Below are positions 15,958 through 25,850 of a stretch of 64,000 nucleotides of DNA, in pieces. Position 1 is the stretch's first letter. The number at the start of each line of letters is the position of its first letter. Source of the stretch: Bacillus sp. F19 (GTDB lineage Bacteria > Bacillota > Bacilli > Bacillales > Bacillaceae); assembly GCA_023823795.1 (NCBI GenBank), contig CP085710.1, positions 3,622,001-3,686,000 of the forward strand. Direction: 5' to 3'. A model generated the notes under the pieces. The model saw only the letters and a program-made list of their open reading frames with translations. It was not told the DNA's origin and made no database searches. The translations under genes were made by a program, and so were the position numbers.

Positions 15958-17007
15958 TTAAGAATCCCTTTTCGTATACTCTCTCCAGGCATTAACCGTC
16001 TCTTCATTTATATCTGCGAGCGCTGAATGATCCTGAATCTGACAGTGGCCAATCATCCCGCCAATGCTGCAGGATTTTCCCACATAGCTATTTTCCCATA
16101 AAATCGAATGGGTAATTTCTGATTTTTCATGGATAATAGCAGACTCTGAGAGAACCGTCTGCGGACCTACTATTGCGCCTTCATGAATAATCGTATTTCT
16201 GCTTATATATATCGGTCCTTTTAATGTCACATCATCATAAATGGTCACACCATCCTCCATCCAGATGCCTTTAGCTATCTCTTTGCCCTTAGAAGGAAGA
16301 CTGACTTTATGATGGAGCATGTCAAACTGTGCCTCGCGATATGTTGCAAGTGTCCCAATATCAGACCAATACCCCTCAGCTTCAAAAATACTGATTTTCT
16401 CATTATGCTTTAAGATTGCAGGAAACACATCTTTACTGAAGTCATAATGAGTAAAATCTTCGAGATAGGTAAATATCTTTGGGTCCAGAATATAAATCCC
16501 CGTATTAATTGAATGTTTAGTAAGGTCGCTCCAGTTTGGCTTTTCGAACATCTTATCCATTCTTTTATCTGAAGACAAAAGCACTCCATACTCGATCGGC
16601 AAATCCAGCGGTTTTGTAAAGATAGTCGCTGCTGCAAGCTGGTCCTCATGATGCTGTATTCCTGCACTCAAATCAAAATCCGTCAGAATATCTCCGCTTA
16701 TAACAAGAAATGATTCCGTCAGCATTTGCTCTGCCAGTTTTACACTTCCTGCTGTACCGAGAGGCATTCCGTCTTCACTGTAAGTAATAGTGACACCCCA
16801 TTTTGAACCGTCGCCAAAATGGGAACGGATGGAAGACGACAGATAATGAACAGTCATAATAATATCAGTTATTCCATGTCTTTTTAATAACTCAATGCTA
16901 TATTCCATGACAGGCTTGTTTAATATAGGGACCATTGGTTTTGGACAGTGATTTGTAAGAGGTCTAAGCCTGCAGCCTTCTCCGCCTGCGAGGATCACAG
17001 CTTTCAC
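15958..17007 (-). CDS. NDP-sugar pyrophosphorylase (nucleotidyltransferase plus hexapeptide repeats)
   Basis: From the GTG at 17007 (AAGGAG nine bases upstream) it has 349 residues. The N-terminal nucleotidyltransferase domain starts [19 protein letters not shown], followed by [14 protein letters not shown]. Residues from about 245 onward form left-handed beta-helix hexapeptides ([19 protein letters not shown]). The usual signature is GGxGTRL; here Thr is replaced by Cys. It should activate glucose-1-P or mannose-1-P to a nucleotide sugar; which one is not clear from sequence. The gap to the upstream GH57-GT4 gene is only 13 bases, so it probably supplies that enzyme's donor. Confidence 0.82.
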   Translation of the reverse strand: MKAVILAGGEGCRLRPLTNHCPKPMVPILNKPVMEYSIELLKRHGITDIIMTVHYLSSSIRSHFGDGSKWGVTITYSEDGMPLGTAGSVKLAEQMLTESFLVISGDILTDFDLSAGIQHHEDQLAAATIFTKPLDLPIEYGVLLSSDKRMDKMFEKPNWSDLTKHSINTGIYILDPKIFTYLEDFTHYDFSKDVFPAILKHNEKISIFEAEGYWSDIGTLATYREAQFDMLHHKVSLPSKGKEIAKGIWMEDGVTIYDDVTLKGPIYISRNTIIHEGAIVGPQTVLSESAIIHEKSEITHSILWENSYVGKSCSIGGMIGHCQIQDHSALADINEETVNAWREYTKRDS

Positions 17008-17020
17008 ATTTTTCAGCTCC

Positions 17021-19663
17021 TTATCTTTTATGATAAAGCACTTCATACTCTTGAATAACTTTTTTCACGATATGTTCATAGGCAAAACGGCTCAAAATTT
17101 CTTTATATCCCTGTTGGGCCAGACGGTCTGCCCGCTCTTTATGTTGGAGTGCCTCTAGGATTGCTGATGCCAAAGCTTTTGAATTTCCTCGCTCAAATAG
17201 GAGGCCATTTTCATTGTGCTTGATAATCTCTTTTAACCCGCCGGTATTTGCAGCAATTGTCAGTTTTTTTGCCGCCATGCTCTCCAGTGCAACAATTCCA
17301 AATGGTTCATAATAGCTCGGAATAATAGTCATCTCACAGTGCGTAAGGAGTATATGTATAAGGTCTTCATCTATAAAACCAAGGAATGTTACATTTTCAT
17401 GAACGTTCAATTCTTTCGCTTTTTTTTCATATTCGTTGCGATGCGGTCCATCTCCTGCTATAACAATGTGGATTTTAGGAAAACGCTTCAAAATACCCGG
17501 TATAGCGGATAACAGCACATCAAAACCTTTTTCTGCGACAAGTCTTCCCATCGAGAAAAGATAAGGCTGCCCAGTCAATGATATATCATTGCGCTTTGGT
17601 GAATTTTTATCATACATATTAGTTTTTAAAAGATTTATTCCATTAGGGATTACAGTTAGTTTTTCAGAAGGTATGTGAAATTGCTCCGTGACCTCTTTCA
17701 ACATATAGTCACTGCATATAATCACTTGATCTGCAGCTTGCACCAGCAGGCTTTCTTCCCTTTGTATGTACTTTTGCAGCTGGGTCATGATCCCGCCGTT
17801 CCTTCCCATTTCTGTCGCATGAATCGTGGCAATCAGCGGCACTTTAAACAGCTTTTGTATAGATCTTCCCGCCCCTGCTGTCAGCCAATCATGAACATGC
17901 ACTAAATCATATTTGATGTGACTATTCTTTATTAGAAATTGAACAAATGCACGATTGTAATTTATTACCCACTCAGAGAGCGACTGATGCTTTTGCTGAA
18001 TAGACTGAATCCGGTATATATGAAGGTTTGGAACTGGATTCTCATACAATGGGAGTTCTTCATCTGAAGCTATTGTAAGAAGCGCAACTTCATAATTTTG
18101 TCCAGCAAGTGCATTTGTCAGCTCATCCACATGTCTTCCAAGCCCCCCAACAAGATTTGGGGGGTACTCTGTAGACACCATCAGTATTCTTGGCCTGACA
18201 GCAAACTCTTGTAACTCAGATGTGTTTCTTTTCAATGGAAGAAATGTAAATAAATCTGGTTCCGGGTTATAGTTTTCTAATTCTTCATCCGATCGTTCGC
18301 TCAGTTCGTAATAATGATTTAGGTGCTTTTGAATACGATAATGTCCATAATCAGCAGAAGTGCCGTTTCCAATCATGAATGTCCAGTCGCTGCTTGCGGC
18401 AAGCATCCATTCCTTAATAAGATACCATTTTTTCCTTGTATTCATTTCCCGGGAATTTACAGACTGGCTGTATAACTGCTTCTCGATTAAATGAAAGTGC
18501 TGAAAGTATTCCGCTGTTTTTTCATTCAGCCAAATATCACCGTACCCATTTCTTCCCCATGTAGAAAAACCTAAGCCGACATGGCGGCTGACCTTATTTT
18601 TATTTTTCAGCCAATCAGAAGGGAGAACAAACGGGTTTTCCTTTTTTAACAGCTCAGAAAGAAAGGCCGGACCCTCAAACCACCAATGGCCGAATAACTC
18701 AAAATCAAATGGAAGCACGATAAGCTCAGTTGCAGAACACAGCCTCTCCAAAAAATTATGAGCATCATTTTCAGCTTGTTCAAATGCGATTTCATCATTA
18801 TAAATCGTTTTATCTTCCGTCTTTCCAGTTATGCTCCAAAGTTTCAGTCCGGTATTGATTCTTGTCTTTTTAAGAAATGCAAACTCTTTAATATCTTCCC
18901 AATTTCTTGTCAGCCCGACATCCCGGTAATATTCCCGATATACATGATGTGCAGGGTATCCACTATGCTTATCCCATACAGCATTAGCTTTTTCACTGTT
19001 CCGTTTAAAAATTGTGAGGCCTTTATAGTTCAAAACAGGGCCATTTATTTCAGGAGAATCAGCAAACGTGTATTTAATTCCTTGTTGAATGAGAATCTGC
19101 GCGGTTTGATCATTTATCGCCATTTCTGGAAGCCAAAACCCTTTTGGAGCTGTTCCGAAATGGTGTTCAAACACTTTCATTCCCGTTTCCACTTGCATTT
19201 TCATGCCTTCATCCGTGCAATGAAACGGGAGAATTGCATGCGTTGCACATGTAGTGATAACCTCAATTTTTCTTCTTTTGAATAGATCAATATATCCTTT
19301 TAAAATATTGCCCTTAAATTCTTCAAAGGTTTGGATGATCTTATTGTAATGAGAAAGATAAAAATGTAATACTGATTGCTCCTCATTAGTTGCCCTGCTG
19401 AATTCTGATCTGATTAACAAAATCATCTTGTCCAGGTGACAACGGTATTTTTCCTGGGTCTTCTTATCGGTCAGCATTTCCATAAGAGTAGGGGAAAAAG
19501 AGATTGTTATGGACGGATTGTCCACACCGTTTAAACTCCAAAGCATTGGAATATACGATTCTGAGAGAGCTTCAAAAAGCCAGAGCTGTTCATATTCTGT
19601 ATTTGTATAGTCAGTTATGAAAGGCAAGTGGGCATGAAGGATGATCATGCTGTTTTTCACCAT
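17021..19663 (-). CDS. GH57 branching-enzyme-like domain fused to GT4 glycosyltransferase
   Basis: 880 residues in two parts. Residues 1 to about 480 are a GH57/DUF1957 domain: HAHLPF at 10-15, GFWLPE with candidate nucleophile Glu180, [10 protein letters not shown] with candidate acid/base Asp320, and SSDWTFMI near 424-431. GH57 enzymes of this branch make alpha-1,6 branches in glucans. Residues about 490-880 are a GT4 GT-B transferase: [19 protein letters not shown], then [17 protein letters not shown] and [14 protein letters not shown] glucan synthase and branching enzyme in one chain is the natural reading (inference). No signal peptide: cytoplasmic. B. subtilis has, as I recall, only a stand-alone GT (YqgM) at this place. 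Confidence 0.85.
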   Translation of the reverse strand: MVKNSMIILHAHLPFITDYTNTEYEQLWLFEALSESYIPMLWSLNGVDNPSITISFSPTLMEMLTDKKTQEKYRCHLDKMILLIRSEFSRATNEEQSVLHFYLSHYNKIIQTFEEFKGNILKGYIDLFKRRKIEVITTCATHAILPFHCTDEGMKMQVETGMKVFEHHFGTAPKGFWLPEMAINDQTAQILIQQGIKYTFADSPEINGPVLNYKGLTIFKRNSEKANAVWDKHSGYPAHHVYREYYRDVGLTRNWEDIKEFAFLKKTRINTGLKLWSITGKTEDKTIYNDEIAFEQAENDAHNFLERLCSATELIVLPFDFELFGHWWFEGPAFLSELLKKENPFVLPSDWLKNKNKVSRHVGLGFSTWGRNGYGDIWLNEKTAEYFQHFHLIEKQLYSQSVNSREMNTRKKWYLIKEWMLAASSDWTFMIGNGTSADYGHYRIQKHLNHYYELSERSDEELENYNPEPDLFTFLPLKRNTSELQEFAVRPRILMVSTEYPPNLVGGLGRHVDELTNALAGQNYEVALLTIASDEELPLYENPVPNLHIYRIQSIQQKHQSLSEWVINYNRAFVQFLIKNSHIKYDLVHVHDWLTAGAGRSIQKLFKVPLIATIHATEMGRNGGIMTQLQKYIQREESLLVQAADQVIICSDYMLKEVTEQFHIPSEKLTVIPNGINLLKTNMYDKNSPKRNDISLTGQPYLFSMGRLVAEKGFDVLLSAIPGILKRFPKIHIVIAGDGPHRNEYEKKAKELNVHENVTFLGFIDEDLIHILLTHCEMTIIPSYYEPFGIVALESMAAKKLTIAANTGGLKEIIKHNENGLLFERGNSKALASAILEALQHKERADRLAQQGYKEILSRFAYEHIVKKVIQEYEVLYHKR

Positions 19664-19678
19664 GTGCTAATTCTCCTT

Positions 19679-20125
19679 CTATTTGTCATATACCGTATAA
19701 GCTGAGAATTGCTTTTCCCAGGATTCAGGTTCCCCTTTATAAACTGTCCAGTCAGTATCTCTGCCATCAGTATCCGTCATTTTCAATTCATTTGACTTCA
19801 GAATAGTCAGTTTAACATTTTCAGATGTATGCAAAATTAATTCTGCATAGTAGCTGGAAGCTGCTCCTATGCCTTCAATAAAAAGATAAGTGTGTTCATC
19901 TGTGATTTTAAAATCTTTATAGTAAAGAGAGCTTTTCTTTTTTTGATAAAGTCTTAACGTTTTTTTCAGAGAAGAAAAAGGCTCCATGCATAATATGGAG
20001 ATCGCGATCTCAGTTTTAAACCCTACATTCCACTGTAAATACAAAACAGATGGATTTTTCATTATAAGAGTCATTGCATCTCCATGCAGATGGTTTAATT
20101 GATCCATCGAGGTCTGATTTACCAA
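19679..20125 (-). CDS. DUF4912 protein, first gene of the polysaccharide module
   Basis: 148 residues with an N-terminal segment typical of DUF4912 (MKNPSVLYLQWNV), followed by a beta-rich body. DUF4912 domains often occur beside GH57 and glycosyltransferase genes; a carbohydrate- or protein-binding role has been suggested by context only. It ends 15 bases before the GH57-GT4 gene and begins opposite yqzD, so it most likely opens a three-gene operon. Confidence 0.65.
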   Translation of the reverse strand: MVNQTSMDQLNHLHGDAMTLIMKNPSVLYLQWNVGFKTEIAISILCMEPFSSLKKTLRLYQKKKSSLYYKDFKITDEHTYLFIEGIGAASSYYAELILHTSENVKLTILKSNELKMTDTDGRDTDWTVYKGEPESWEKQFSAYTVYDK

Positions 20126-20296
20126 AGGGCTTCATCCCTTTCATTGTTCATTGCTGTTATTATTATGACATAAGTATAATCTATGAGAAAATCACTTGAA
20201 TTAAGACATTTTTCGACAATTTACATATTACCCTTTAGAATGTATCAAATCTATGATATAAAGAAAAAGGGAAAAAATATTAGAAGGTGAATAAAT

Positions 20297-20644
20297 ATGG
20301 AGATTATGATCATTGCCCTGTTTGTAGTCAGCATTCTTTTAATTGGCATCTCTTTCTTTCAGAGAGATCACGTAAAAGATATTGAACAGGAAGTTGAACA
20401 CCTGTCTGTTTCTTCGATGCAAGAAATATACAAGCTGAAGAAAAAAGTCAGAGTGCTGGAAGAAGAAATTCTTCAAAATGATTTGGAGCTTACTGATAAT
20501 GATTCGATTGACCCTCAGACGCTGCAGCGCATCATTTTGAAACATAATCAAGGCTTATCCACTGAGGCAATTGCAAGATCTGAATACTTAAGCGAAGAAG
20601 AGATCGGAGCCATTCTTAGAAAGAATGAGAGGGTCTTAACATGA
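20297..20644 (+). CDS. yqzD: YqzD-like membrane-anchored protein
   Basis: 115 residues. There is one N-terminal membrane segment (about 3-18), then a heptad-rich coiled coil (about 25-65, KLKKKVRVLEEEIL) and a C-terminal helix-turn-helix-like segment (LSTEAIARSEYLSEEEIGAIL). RBS AGAAGGTG precedes the ATG. The stop codon overlaps the yqzC start (ATGA). Synteny with B. subtilis supports yqzD; function unknown. Confidence 0.7.
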   Translation: MEIMIIALFVVSILLIGISFFQRDHVKDIEQEVEHLSVSSMQEIYKLKKKVRVLEEEILQNDLELTDNDSIDPQTLQRIILKHNQGLSTEAIARSEYLSEEEIGAILRKNERVLT

Positions 20645-21117
20645 GCAAAAAAGGATTTCAATCATTCGCAGCCGGAATGATTTTGTCTACATCTGTCCTT
20701 GCTGCTACATATTTCATAGGTGACAGCAATGAAAAAACAGCTGTTCCTGTAAACAAAGAATTTACCGAAAATGATATTAAAGAATTTTTAATAAAAAATG
20801 GCCAGACAGCGATTGATACAAAAGAGTATGACGAGCTGATTGCGTTTAAAGAAACAACGCTGATTGAAAAACAAAAGCAAGCTGAAGCCCCTCCTGAAGA
20901 AAAGCCTCAAAATGAAAAATACACGCTGAAAATTGTAGAAGGCATGAATACAGGTGATGTTTCTGACATCCTTGAACAAGAAGGCGTCATTGCCTCTGCA
21001 AAGGAATTTAACGAATTTGTCATTAATGGGAATTATCACACAAAGGTGCGCATGGGAACTTTTGAACTTACTAAAGGCATGAGCTTCAGCGAAATTGTCA
21101 ATGTACTTGTTAAATAA
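20641..21117 (+). CDS. yqzC: YqzC-like protein with MltG/LysM-like domain
   Basis: 158 residues. An N-terminal signal-anchor (about 9-25) is followed by a linker rich in Glu and Pro (KQAEAPPEEKPQNEK). The C-terminal domain (about 98-157) resembles the LysM-like part of endolytic transglycosylase MltG: LKIVEGMNTGDVSDILEQEG and FELTKGMSFSEIVNVL. The catalytic YceG domain is absent, so it probably binds peptidoglycan without cutting it (inference). Translationally coupled to yqzD. Confidence 0.7.
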   Translation: MSKKGFQSFAAGMILSTSVLAATYFIGDSNEKTAVPVNKEFTENDIKEFLIKNGQTAIDTKEYDELIAFKETTLIEKQKQAEAPPEEKPQNEKYTLKIVEGMNTGDVSDILEQEGVIASAKEFNEFVINGNYHTKVRMGTFELTKGMSFSEIVNVLVK

Positions 21118-21120
21118 TGA

Positions 21121-21157
21121 AAGAAGAGCTTGTCACTCCCAGGTGACAAGCTCTTTT
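21121..21157. terminator. Bidirectional terminator between yqzC and phoU
   Basis: AAGAGCTTGTCAC / GTGACAAGCTCTT hairpin between convergent genes. Confidence 0.85.
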
Positions 21158-21161
21158 GGCC

Positions 21162-21821
21162 TTATGCATTTAAATCATATCTTCTGCCTTTTACAAGATA
21201 TAAGACACTTTCAGAAATATTCGTTGCATGATCTGCAGTACGCTCAATATATCTGCAGACAAACATTAATTGAGTAATCTGCTGCATAAGCTCTTTGCGC
21301 TCCGGCATGATTTCCAGAAGCTCTTTAATTGTTTGTCCATATAAATCATCTACTTGATCGTCCATATCAGCAACCTTCTTAGCTAATAAGACATCTTCCT
21401 CGTTATATGCCTTAACAGAAAGAGAAAGCATTTCTACAGCAAGCGCATGCATTTTTTTGATTGTTTCAATCGGTTTGAATAAAGGTTCATCACCTATTCG
21501 GATCGTTGATTTGGCGATATTAACTGCAAAGTCAGCCATTCTTTCGATATCATTAGAAATTTTAATGGCAACAATAATACGTCTTAAATCAATCGCAACT
21601 GGCTGCTGTTTTGCAATAAGCAGGATAGCTAAATCATTAATTTCCTCATCCAAATCATCAATGCGCTCATCGTTTTCAATGATTTCGAGCGCCGCTTCTA
21701 CGTTTTTAGTTTCCAGGGCCTGGATAGCTTCTGTTAAAGCCAGCTCAGTGAGTTGTGCAATTTCATTTAATTTATCACGCAGCAATTTTAAATCGTATTC
21801 AAATTTCTCTCTAACCACCAT
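21162..21821 (-). CDS. phoU: Phosphate signalling protein PhoU
   Basis: 219 residues with two PhoU three-helix repeats. The metal-site motifs are NDERIDDLDEEIN (near 50), ERMADFAVNIAKS (near 95) and the second-repeat ERTADHATNISESV (near 195). PhoU restrains the Pst transporter and couples it to the PhoR histidine kinase. It ends the pst operon here. As I recall, B. subtilis itself has no phoU in its pst operon, so this marks a difference from that species. Confidence 0.92.
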   Translation of the reverse strand: MVVREKFEYDLKLLRDKLNEIAQLTELALTEAIQALETKNVEAALEIIENDERIDDLDEEINDLAILLIAKQQPVAIDLRRIIVAIKISNDIERMADFAVNIAKSTIRIGDEPLFKPIETIKKMHALAVEMLSLSVKAYNEEDVLLAKKVADMDDQVDDLYGQTIKELLEIMPERKELMQQITQLMFVCRYIERTADHATNISESVLYLVKGRRYDLNA

Positions 21822-21881
21822 GTTTAGTTCCCTCCAAATTTTTATCTATTTTCTATAATTATAGATGATTGTCTAAAGATA

Positions 21882-21925
21882 TGGGAATAAGTCGTGCAAG
21901 TTATCATCTGCACGACTTATTCCTT
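21882..21925 (-). other. Stem-loop between pstB and phoU
   Basis: A perfect 15-bp stem (GGAATAAGTCGTGCA and its complement) with a 10-base loop. No T-run follows on the minus strand, so it is more likely an RNA-processing or partial-termination element that sets phoU level relative to pstB. Confidence 0.6.
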
Positions 21926-21931
21926 TAAACA

Positions 21932-22756
21932 TTATCCGAAACGTCCAGTAATGTAATCTTCTGTTCGTTTATCTGAAGGATTTGAGAATAAACGGTCTGT
22001 TTCTGAATACTCAACAACTTCACCATTTAAGAAGAACGCAGTCCGATCCGAGATACGTGCAGCCTGCTGCATATTGTGAGTAACGATTACAATGCTGTAC
22101 TGTTTTTTCAATTCCTGAACAAGCTCTTCCACTTTTAATGTGGAAATTGGATCAAGAGCAGATGTAGGTTCATCCATTAAGATAACATCCGGCTCAATTG
22201 CAAGACAGCGGGCGATGCATAGACGCTGCTGCTGACCACCAGATAACCCGAAAGCATTTTCTTTTAGACGGTCTTTTACTTCGTCCCAGATGGCAGCACC
22301 CTTTAAACTCTTTTCAACGATTGCATCAAGTGTCTTTTTGTCACGGATCCCATGGATTCTTGGACCGTATGCAACATTGTCATAAATTGATTTTGGGAAA
22401 GGATTTGGCTTTTGGAATACCATGCCTACTCGTGTGCGCAGATCTTCCACTCCATAGCCTTTATCAAAGATATTTTTACCGCGGTAGATGATTTTTCCAG
22501 ATGTTCGAACTGTAGGAATCAGCTCAACCATGCGGTTTAGCGTTTTAATATAAGTAGACTTTCCGCAGCCAGACGGTCCGATAATCGCCGTTACTTCATT
22601 TTCATAGATATCCAGGTCAATATTTTTTAATGCCTGATCATTTCCGTACCAAAGGTTGAGATTATCTGTTTTGTAAACGATGCTTTTTTCTTTTTTTGCA
22701 TTCGTTTCAAATTCTTCGTTTTCCTCGCGCTCTTTCACAATTTTTGTCATTTCCAT
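21932..22756 (-). CDS. pstB: Phosphate ABC transporter ATP-binding protein PstB
   Basis: 274 residues, the ATPase of the high-affinity phosphate importer. Walker [10 protein letters not shown] is near 58-66, the Q-loop is [15 protein letters not shown], the signature LSGGQQQR lies near 173, and Walker [14 protein letters not shown] follows. The N-terminus carries about 25 extra charged residues. There is a single pstB, against the tandem pstBA-pstBB of B. subtilis. It lies 32 bases after pstA. Confidence 0.96.
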   Translation of the reverse strand: MEMTKIVKEREENEEFETNAKKEKSIVYKTDNLNLWYGNDQALKNIDLDIYENEVTAIIGPSGCGKSTYIKTLNRMVELIPTVRTSGKIIYRGKNIFDKGYGVEDLRTRVGMVFQKPNPFPKSIYDNVAYGPRIHGIRDKKTLDAIVEKSLKGAAIWDEVKDRLKENAFGLSGGQQQRLCIARCLAIEPDVILMDEPTSALDPISTLKVEELVQELKKQYSIVIVTHNMQQAARISDRTAFFLNGEVVEYSETDRLFSNPSDKRTEDYITGRFG

Positions 22757-22788
22757 GTGAAACCTCCTTCATCCATATCAAAAAAATC

Positions 22789-23667
22789 TTAGTAGCGTTT
22801 TTGGAACTTGTTGCGAATTAACACGGCAACTGAGTTCATAACGATCAAGAAAATAAACAATACAATAATTCCTGCAGCAGCAACATTCTGGAAGTCAGCC
22901 TGAGGCCTTGAAGCCCAGTTATATATTTGAATAGGTATGACTGTAAATGTGCTCAAGAAACTTTCCGGCAGGTAATTTACAAAGGCAAATGCTCCAACCA
23001 CAAGCAGAGGTGCAGTTTCGCCAATTGCTCTTGAGAAAGCAAGGATACTCCCTGTTAATATACCTGGTACAGCAGCAGGCAAAACAACTTGACGAATTGT
23101 CTGCCACTTAGTAGCACCCATTCCATAAGATGCTTCGCGCATCTCTTTTGGAACTGAACGGATGGCTTCTTGTGATGCAACAACAATAACTGGAAGAACA
23201 AGCAGCGACATGGTGAATCCACCTGCGAGAATGCTTCTTCCGAGGTCAAAGAAACGCACGAAAACCGTTAAGCCCAATAATCCGAAAACAATGGAAGGAA
23301 CGCCTGCAAGGTTGGCAATGTTAATTTGCAGGAAGTTTGTAAATTTATTTTTCTTTGCATACTCCTCCATATATAGTGCCGTCCCTACTCCCAAAATTAA
23401 ACCAGTTGGAATGACGACAGCCATCATCCACAAGGAACCTACTAATGCAGCTTTTATTCCAGATGCCTCAGGTCTTCTGGAAGCAAAGTTTTGAAAGAAT
23501 TCCGGAGTCAAATAACTAAATCCTTGAGTGAATATCCGATATAAAAGAATCGCCAGTACAATTAGAGCAAAGCTTGTCGCTAATAAGAAAATACCTTTAT
23601 AGATACCATTAACGGCCAATCTGCTCGTCATTTTCTTTGCGACAGTGTCTTTATTGATGTAGTTCAT
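22789..23667 (-). CDS. pstA: Phosphate ABC transporter permease PstA
   Basis: 292 residues with about six membrane segments. The binding-protein-dependent permease EAA loop (EASYGMGATKWQTIRQVVLP) lies near residue 180. It forms the membrane channel together with PstC. The gene starts one base after the pstC stop codon, so the two are tightly coupled. Confidence 0.95.
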   Translation of the reverse strand: MNYINKDTVAKKMTSRLAVNGIYKGIFLLATSFALIVLAILLYRIFTQGFSYLTPEFFQNFASRRPEASGIKAALVGSLWMMAVVIPTGLILGVGTALYMEEYAKKNKFTNFLQINIANLAGVPSIVFGLLGLTVFVRFFDLGRSILAGGFTMSLLVLPVIVVASQEAIRSVPKEMREASYGMGATKWQTIRQVVLPAAVPGILTGSILAFSRAIGETAPLLVVGAFAFVNYLPESFLSTFTVIPIQIYNWASRPQADFQNVAAAGIIVLFIFLIVMNSVAVLIRNKFQKRY

Positions 23668-23668
23668 T

Positions 23669-24610
23669 TTAATATTCCTCCCTAAAGCGGCGAGAAATGA
23701 ACTGCGCCAGTAAATTCATCAGTAATGTAAAGAGGAACAGCGTCATCCCTACAGCGTATATACTATAGTAGATTGTTGTGCCATAACCCGCATCCCCTGA
23801 ACTTACTTGAACAATATAAGCAGTCATCGTCTGGATCGATTCTGTCGGATCAAATGTCAGCTTAGGTGTAGCTCCGCCTGCAAGAGAAACAATCATTGTT
23901 TCTCCGATTGCTCTTGAAATAGCTAAAACAAATGATGCAACAACACCTGATACAGCAGCAGGAAGAACAACTTTTATCGCTACCTCGAATTTAGTAGAAC
24001 CTAGTGCCAAGGCACCTTCCCGCATTGATTTAGGGACAGAAGTCATTGCATCTTCAGAAAGAGATGCAATCATTGGAATAATCATGATTCCTACAACAAT
24101 ACCCGGACTAAGCGCATTGAAAAATCCTAAGTCTGGAATCATTGATTGCAGCAATGGCGTCACAAATGTAAGAGCGAAGAAGCCATAAACAATCGTCGGA
24201 ATTCCAGCTAATACTTCTAATATCGGTTTAATAATTCTTCTGACTCGATCTGAAGCATATTCACTCAAATAAATAGCAGAAGCTAATCCTAACGGTAAAG
24301 CCACTACCATAGCTATTACAGCTACAAGTAGGGTTCCTGAAATTAACGCAATAATTCCATATGACGGATCGCTTTCAAAGAATGGATACCATTCTTTTTG
24401 TGTAATAAAGTCAATAAACGGAACCTGGCTGAAAAAGGTAAATGTTTCAACGATCAGTGTAAATAAGATTCCTACCGTAGTAAGGATGGATATAATTGCC
24501 GTCAGCAGCAAAAAAGCAGGAACCATTTTCTCTGTATATTTTATCCAAGATTTTTTCTCTTTTTTTTCTCTGATCAGTTCACTGACAGAGCGGCTAGTTT
24601 CAGTTGCCAT
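23669..24610 (-). CDS. pstC: Phosphate ABC transporter permease PstC
   Basis: 313 residues from the ATG at 24610, which has AAAGGGG ten bases upstream; an in-frame TTG at 24631 would precede that RBS and is rejected. Six membrane segments are visible, with the EAA-type loop REGALALGSTKFEVAIKVVLP near residue 210. It follows pstS across a stable stem-loop. Confidence 0.95.
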   Translation of the reverse strand: MATETSRSVSELIREKKEKKSWIKYTEKMVPAFLLLTAIISILTTVGILFTLIVETFTFFSQVPFIDFITQKEWYPFFESDPSYGIIALISGTLLVAVIAMVVALPLGLASAIYLSEYASDRVRRIIKPILEVLAGIPTIVYGFFALTFVTPLLQSMIPDLGFFNALSPGIVVGIMIIPMIASLSEDAMTSVPKSMREGALALGSTKFEVAIKVVLPAAVSGVVASFVLAISRAIGETMIVSLAGGATPKLTFDPTESIQTMTAYIVQVSSGDAGYGTTIYYSIYAVGMTLFLFTLLMNLLAQFISRRFREEY

Positions 24611-24639
24611 ATTGTGAAAACCCCTTTCCAAAACATGGG

Positions 24640-24669
24640 AAGATGAGAAGCGGTTACGCTTCTCATCTA
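24640..24669 (-). other. Stem-loop between pstS and pstC
   Basis: A perfect 12-bp stem AGATGAGAAGCG with a four-base loop lies 14 bases after the pstS stop and about 30 before the pstC start. No T-run follows. Such a structure typically protects the upstream message and lets the binding protein be made in excess over the permeases (inference). Confidence 0.6.
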
Positions 24670-24682
24670 TTAGATTTTGAAA

Positions 24683-25657
24683 TTATTTTAAACCTTCGAT
24701 TGTTTCAAGCTGTTCTGTATATTTTTCTTCCGGAAGACTTACATAGCCAACTTCTTCAGATAATGCGCCAGCGTTTTCCAGGTAGAATTTAACAAACTCA
24801 GCAACTTGCGGCTTTTCTTTCATTGAAGCGTTATTAACATAAATGTAAAGCGGGCGTGAAAGCGGATTGTACTCGCCAGTCTCAACTGATTCATTAGTCG
24901 GTTCAACGGCTTTTCCCTCTTCATTTACGATAGGAACAACTTTCAATGTATCTTTATTTTCCAAGTAGTAAGCATAACCAAAGTAACCCATTGCATTTTT
25001 ATTGCTTTGTACACCTTTAACTAAAACATTGTCATCTTCAGAAAGAGTAGCTGCTTTAGCAACAGGCTCTTCGTTAAGAATTACCTCATCGAAGTAATCG
25101 TATGTCCCTGAATCAGTACCAGGTGAGAATAATGTAATTTTTTCTTTAGGCCATTCAGGGTTAATGTCAGACCACATTTTTTCTTTGCCGTCTTCAACCC
25201 AGATCTTTTTCAAATCTTCTACAGTTAATTCTTTAATGAAATCATTTTCTTTGTTAACTACTACTGATAAACCGTCAAATGCTACTTGTAATTCTGTATA
25301 TTCAATTCCAGCGTCTTTCGCTGCTTTAGCTTCTTCATCTTTAATTGGACGTGATGCTTGAGAAATATCTGTTTCGCCAGCTACGAACTTTTCAAAGCCG
25401 CCGCCAGTTCCTGATACGCCGATTGGAGCTTTAACATCTTTGTATTCCATAGCGAATTCTTCAGATACTGCTTCACCGATAGGAGCAACAGTTGATGATC
25501 CGTCGATTCCAACTTCACCTTCTAATTGAGCTGCTTCTTCAGAAGATCCATTTTCTGAACCATTGCCTTCTGAACTTTCACCATTTCCACATGCTGCTGC
25601 GAATGCAAGCAATGATGAAATCATAATTGTCATGGCTAAAAATTTGAAGCTTTTCAT
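24683..25657 (-). CDS. pstS: Phosphate-binding lipoprotein PstS
   Basis: 324 residues. The signal peptide ends in the lipobox AAAC with lipidated Cys23, followed by a Gly/Ser/Glu-rich linker. Phosphate-contact motifs are [11 protein letters not shown] near 50, [12 protein letters not shown] near 80 and [12 protein letters not shown] near 175. It delivers phosphate to PstCA on the outer face of the membrane. First gene of the operon, directly downstream of a Pho box. Confidence 0.96.
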   Translation of the reverse strand: MKSFKFLAMTIMISSLLAFAAACGNGESSEGNGSENGSSEEAAQLEGEVGIDGSSTVAPIGEAVSEEFAMEYKDVKAPIGVSGTGGGFEKFVAGETDISQASRPIKDEEAKAAKDAGIEYTELQVAFDGLSVVVNKENDFIKELTVEDLKKIWVEDGKEKMWSDINPEWPKEKITLFSPGTDSGTYDYFDEVILNEEPVAKAATLSEDDNVLVKGVQSNKNAMGYFGYAYYLENKDTLKVVPIVNEEGKAVEPTNESVETGEYNPLSRPLYIYVNNASMKEKPQVAEFVKFYLENAGALSEEVGYVSLPEEKYTEQLETIEGLK

Positions 25658-25719
25658 ATTTCTTAATTCCCCCTACAAAGTGGTGTTTTTGTCCTACAAG
25701 TAATACAATAACGCTAAAG

Positions 25720-25747
25720 TGTTAACATGGTTTTAATCGAATGTTAA
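25720..25747 (-). promoter_or_regulatory. Pho box upstream of pstS
   Basis: On the minus strand TTAACA (25747-25742), TTAAAA (25736-25731) and TTAACA (25725-25720) repeat with an exact 11-base period. PhoP binds TT(A/C/T)A(C/T)A repeats spaced like this. A weaker fourth repeat and an AT-rich -10-like TATTGT follow before the pstS RBS. The operon should be induced by phosphate starvation through PhoPR. Confidence 0.82.
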
Positions 25748-25803
25748 GGTTTTGTAAATGTATGAATAATCGTGTCGTCTTTTGTAGAATGATTTATACA
25801 TAA

Positions 25804-25833
25804 TAAAAAGCACTCTATATAGAGTGCTTTTAT
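25804..25833 (-). terminator. Terminator of pbpA
   Basis: AAAGCACTCTA / TAGAGTGCTTT hairpin followed by T-run on the minus strand after the pbpA stop. Confidence 0.85.
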
Positions 25834-25850
25834 TATTTTCATTTGAATGG

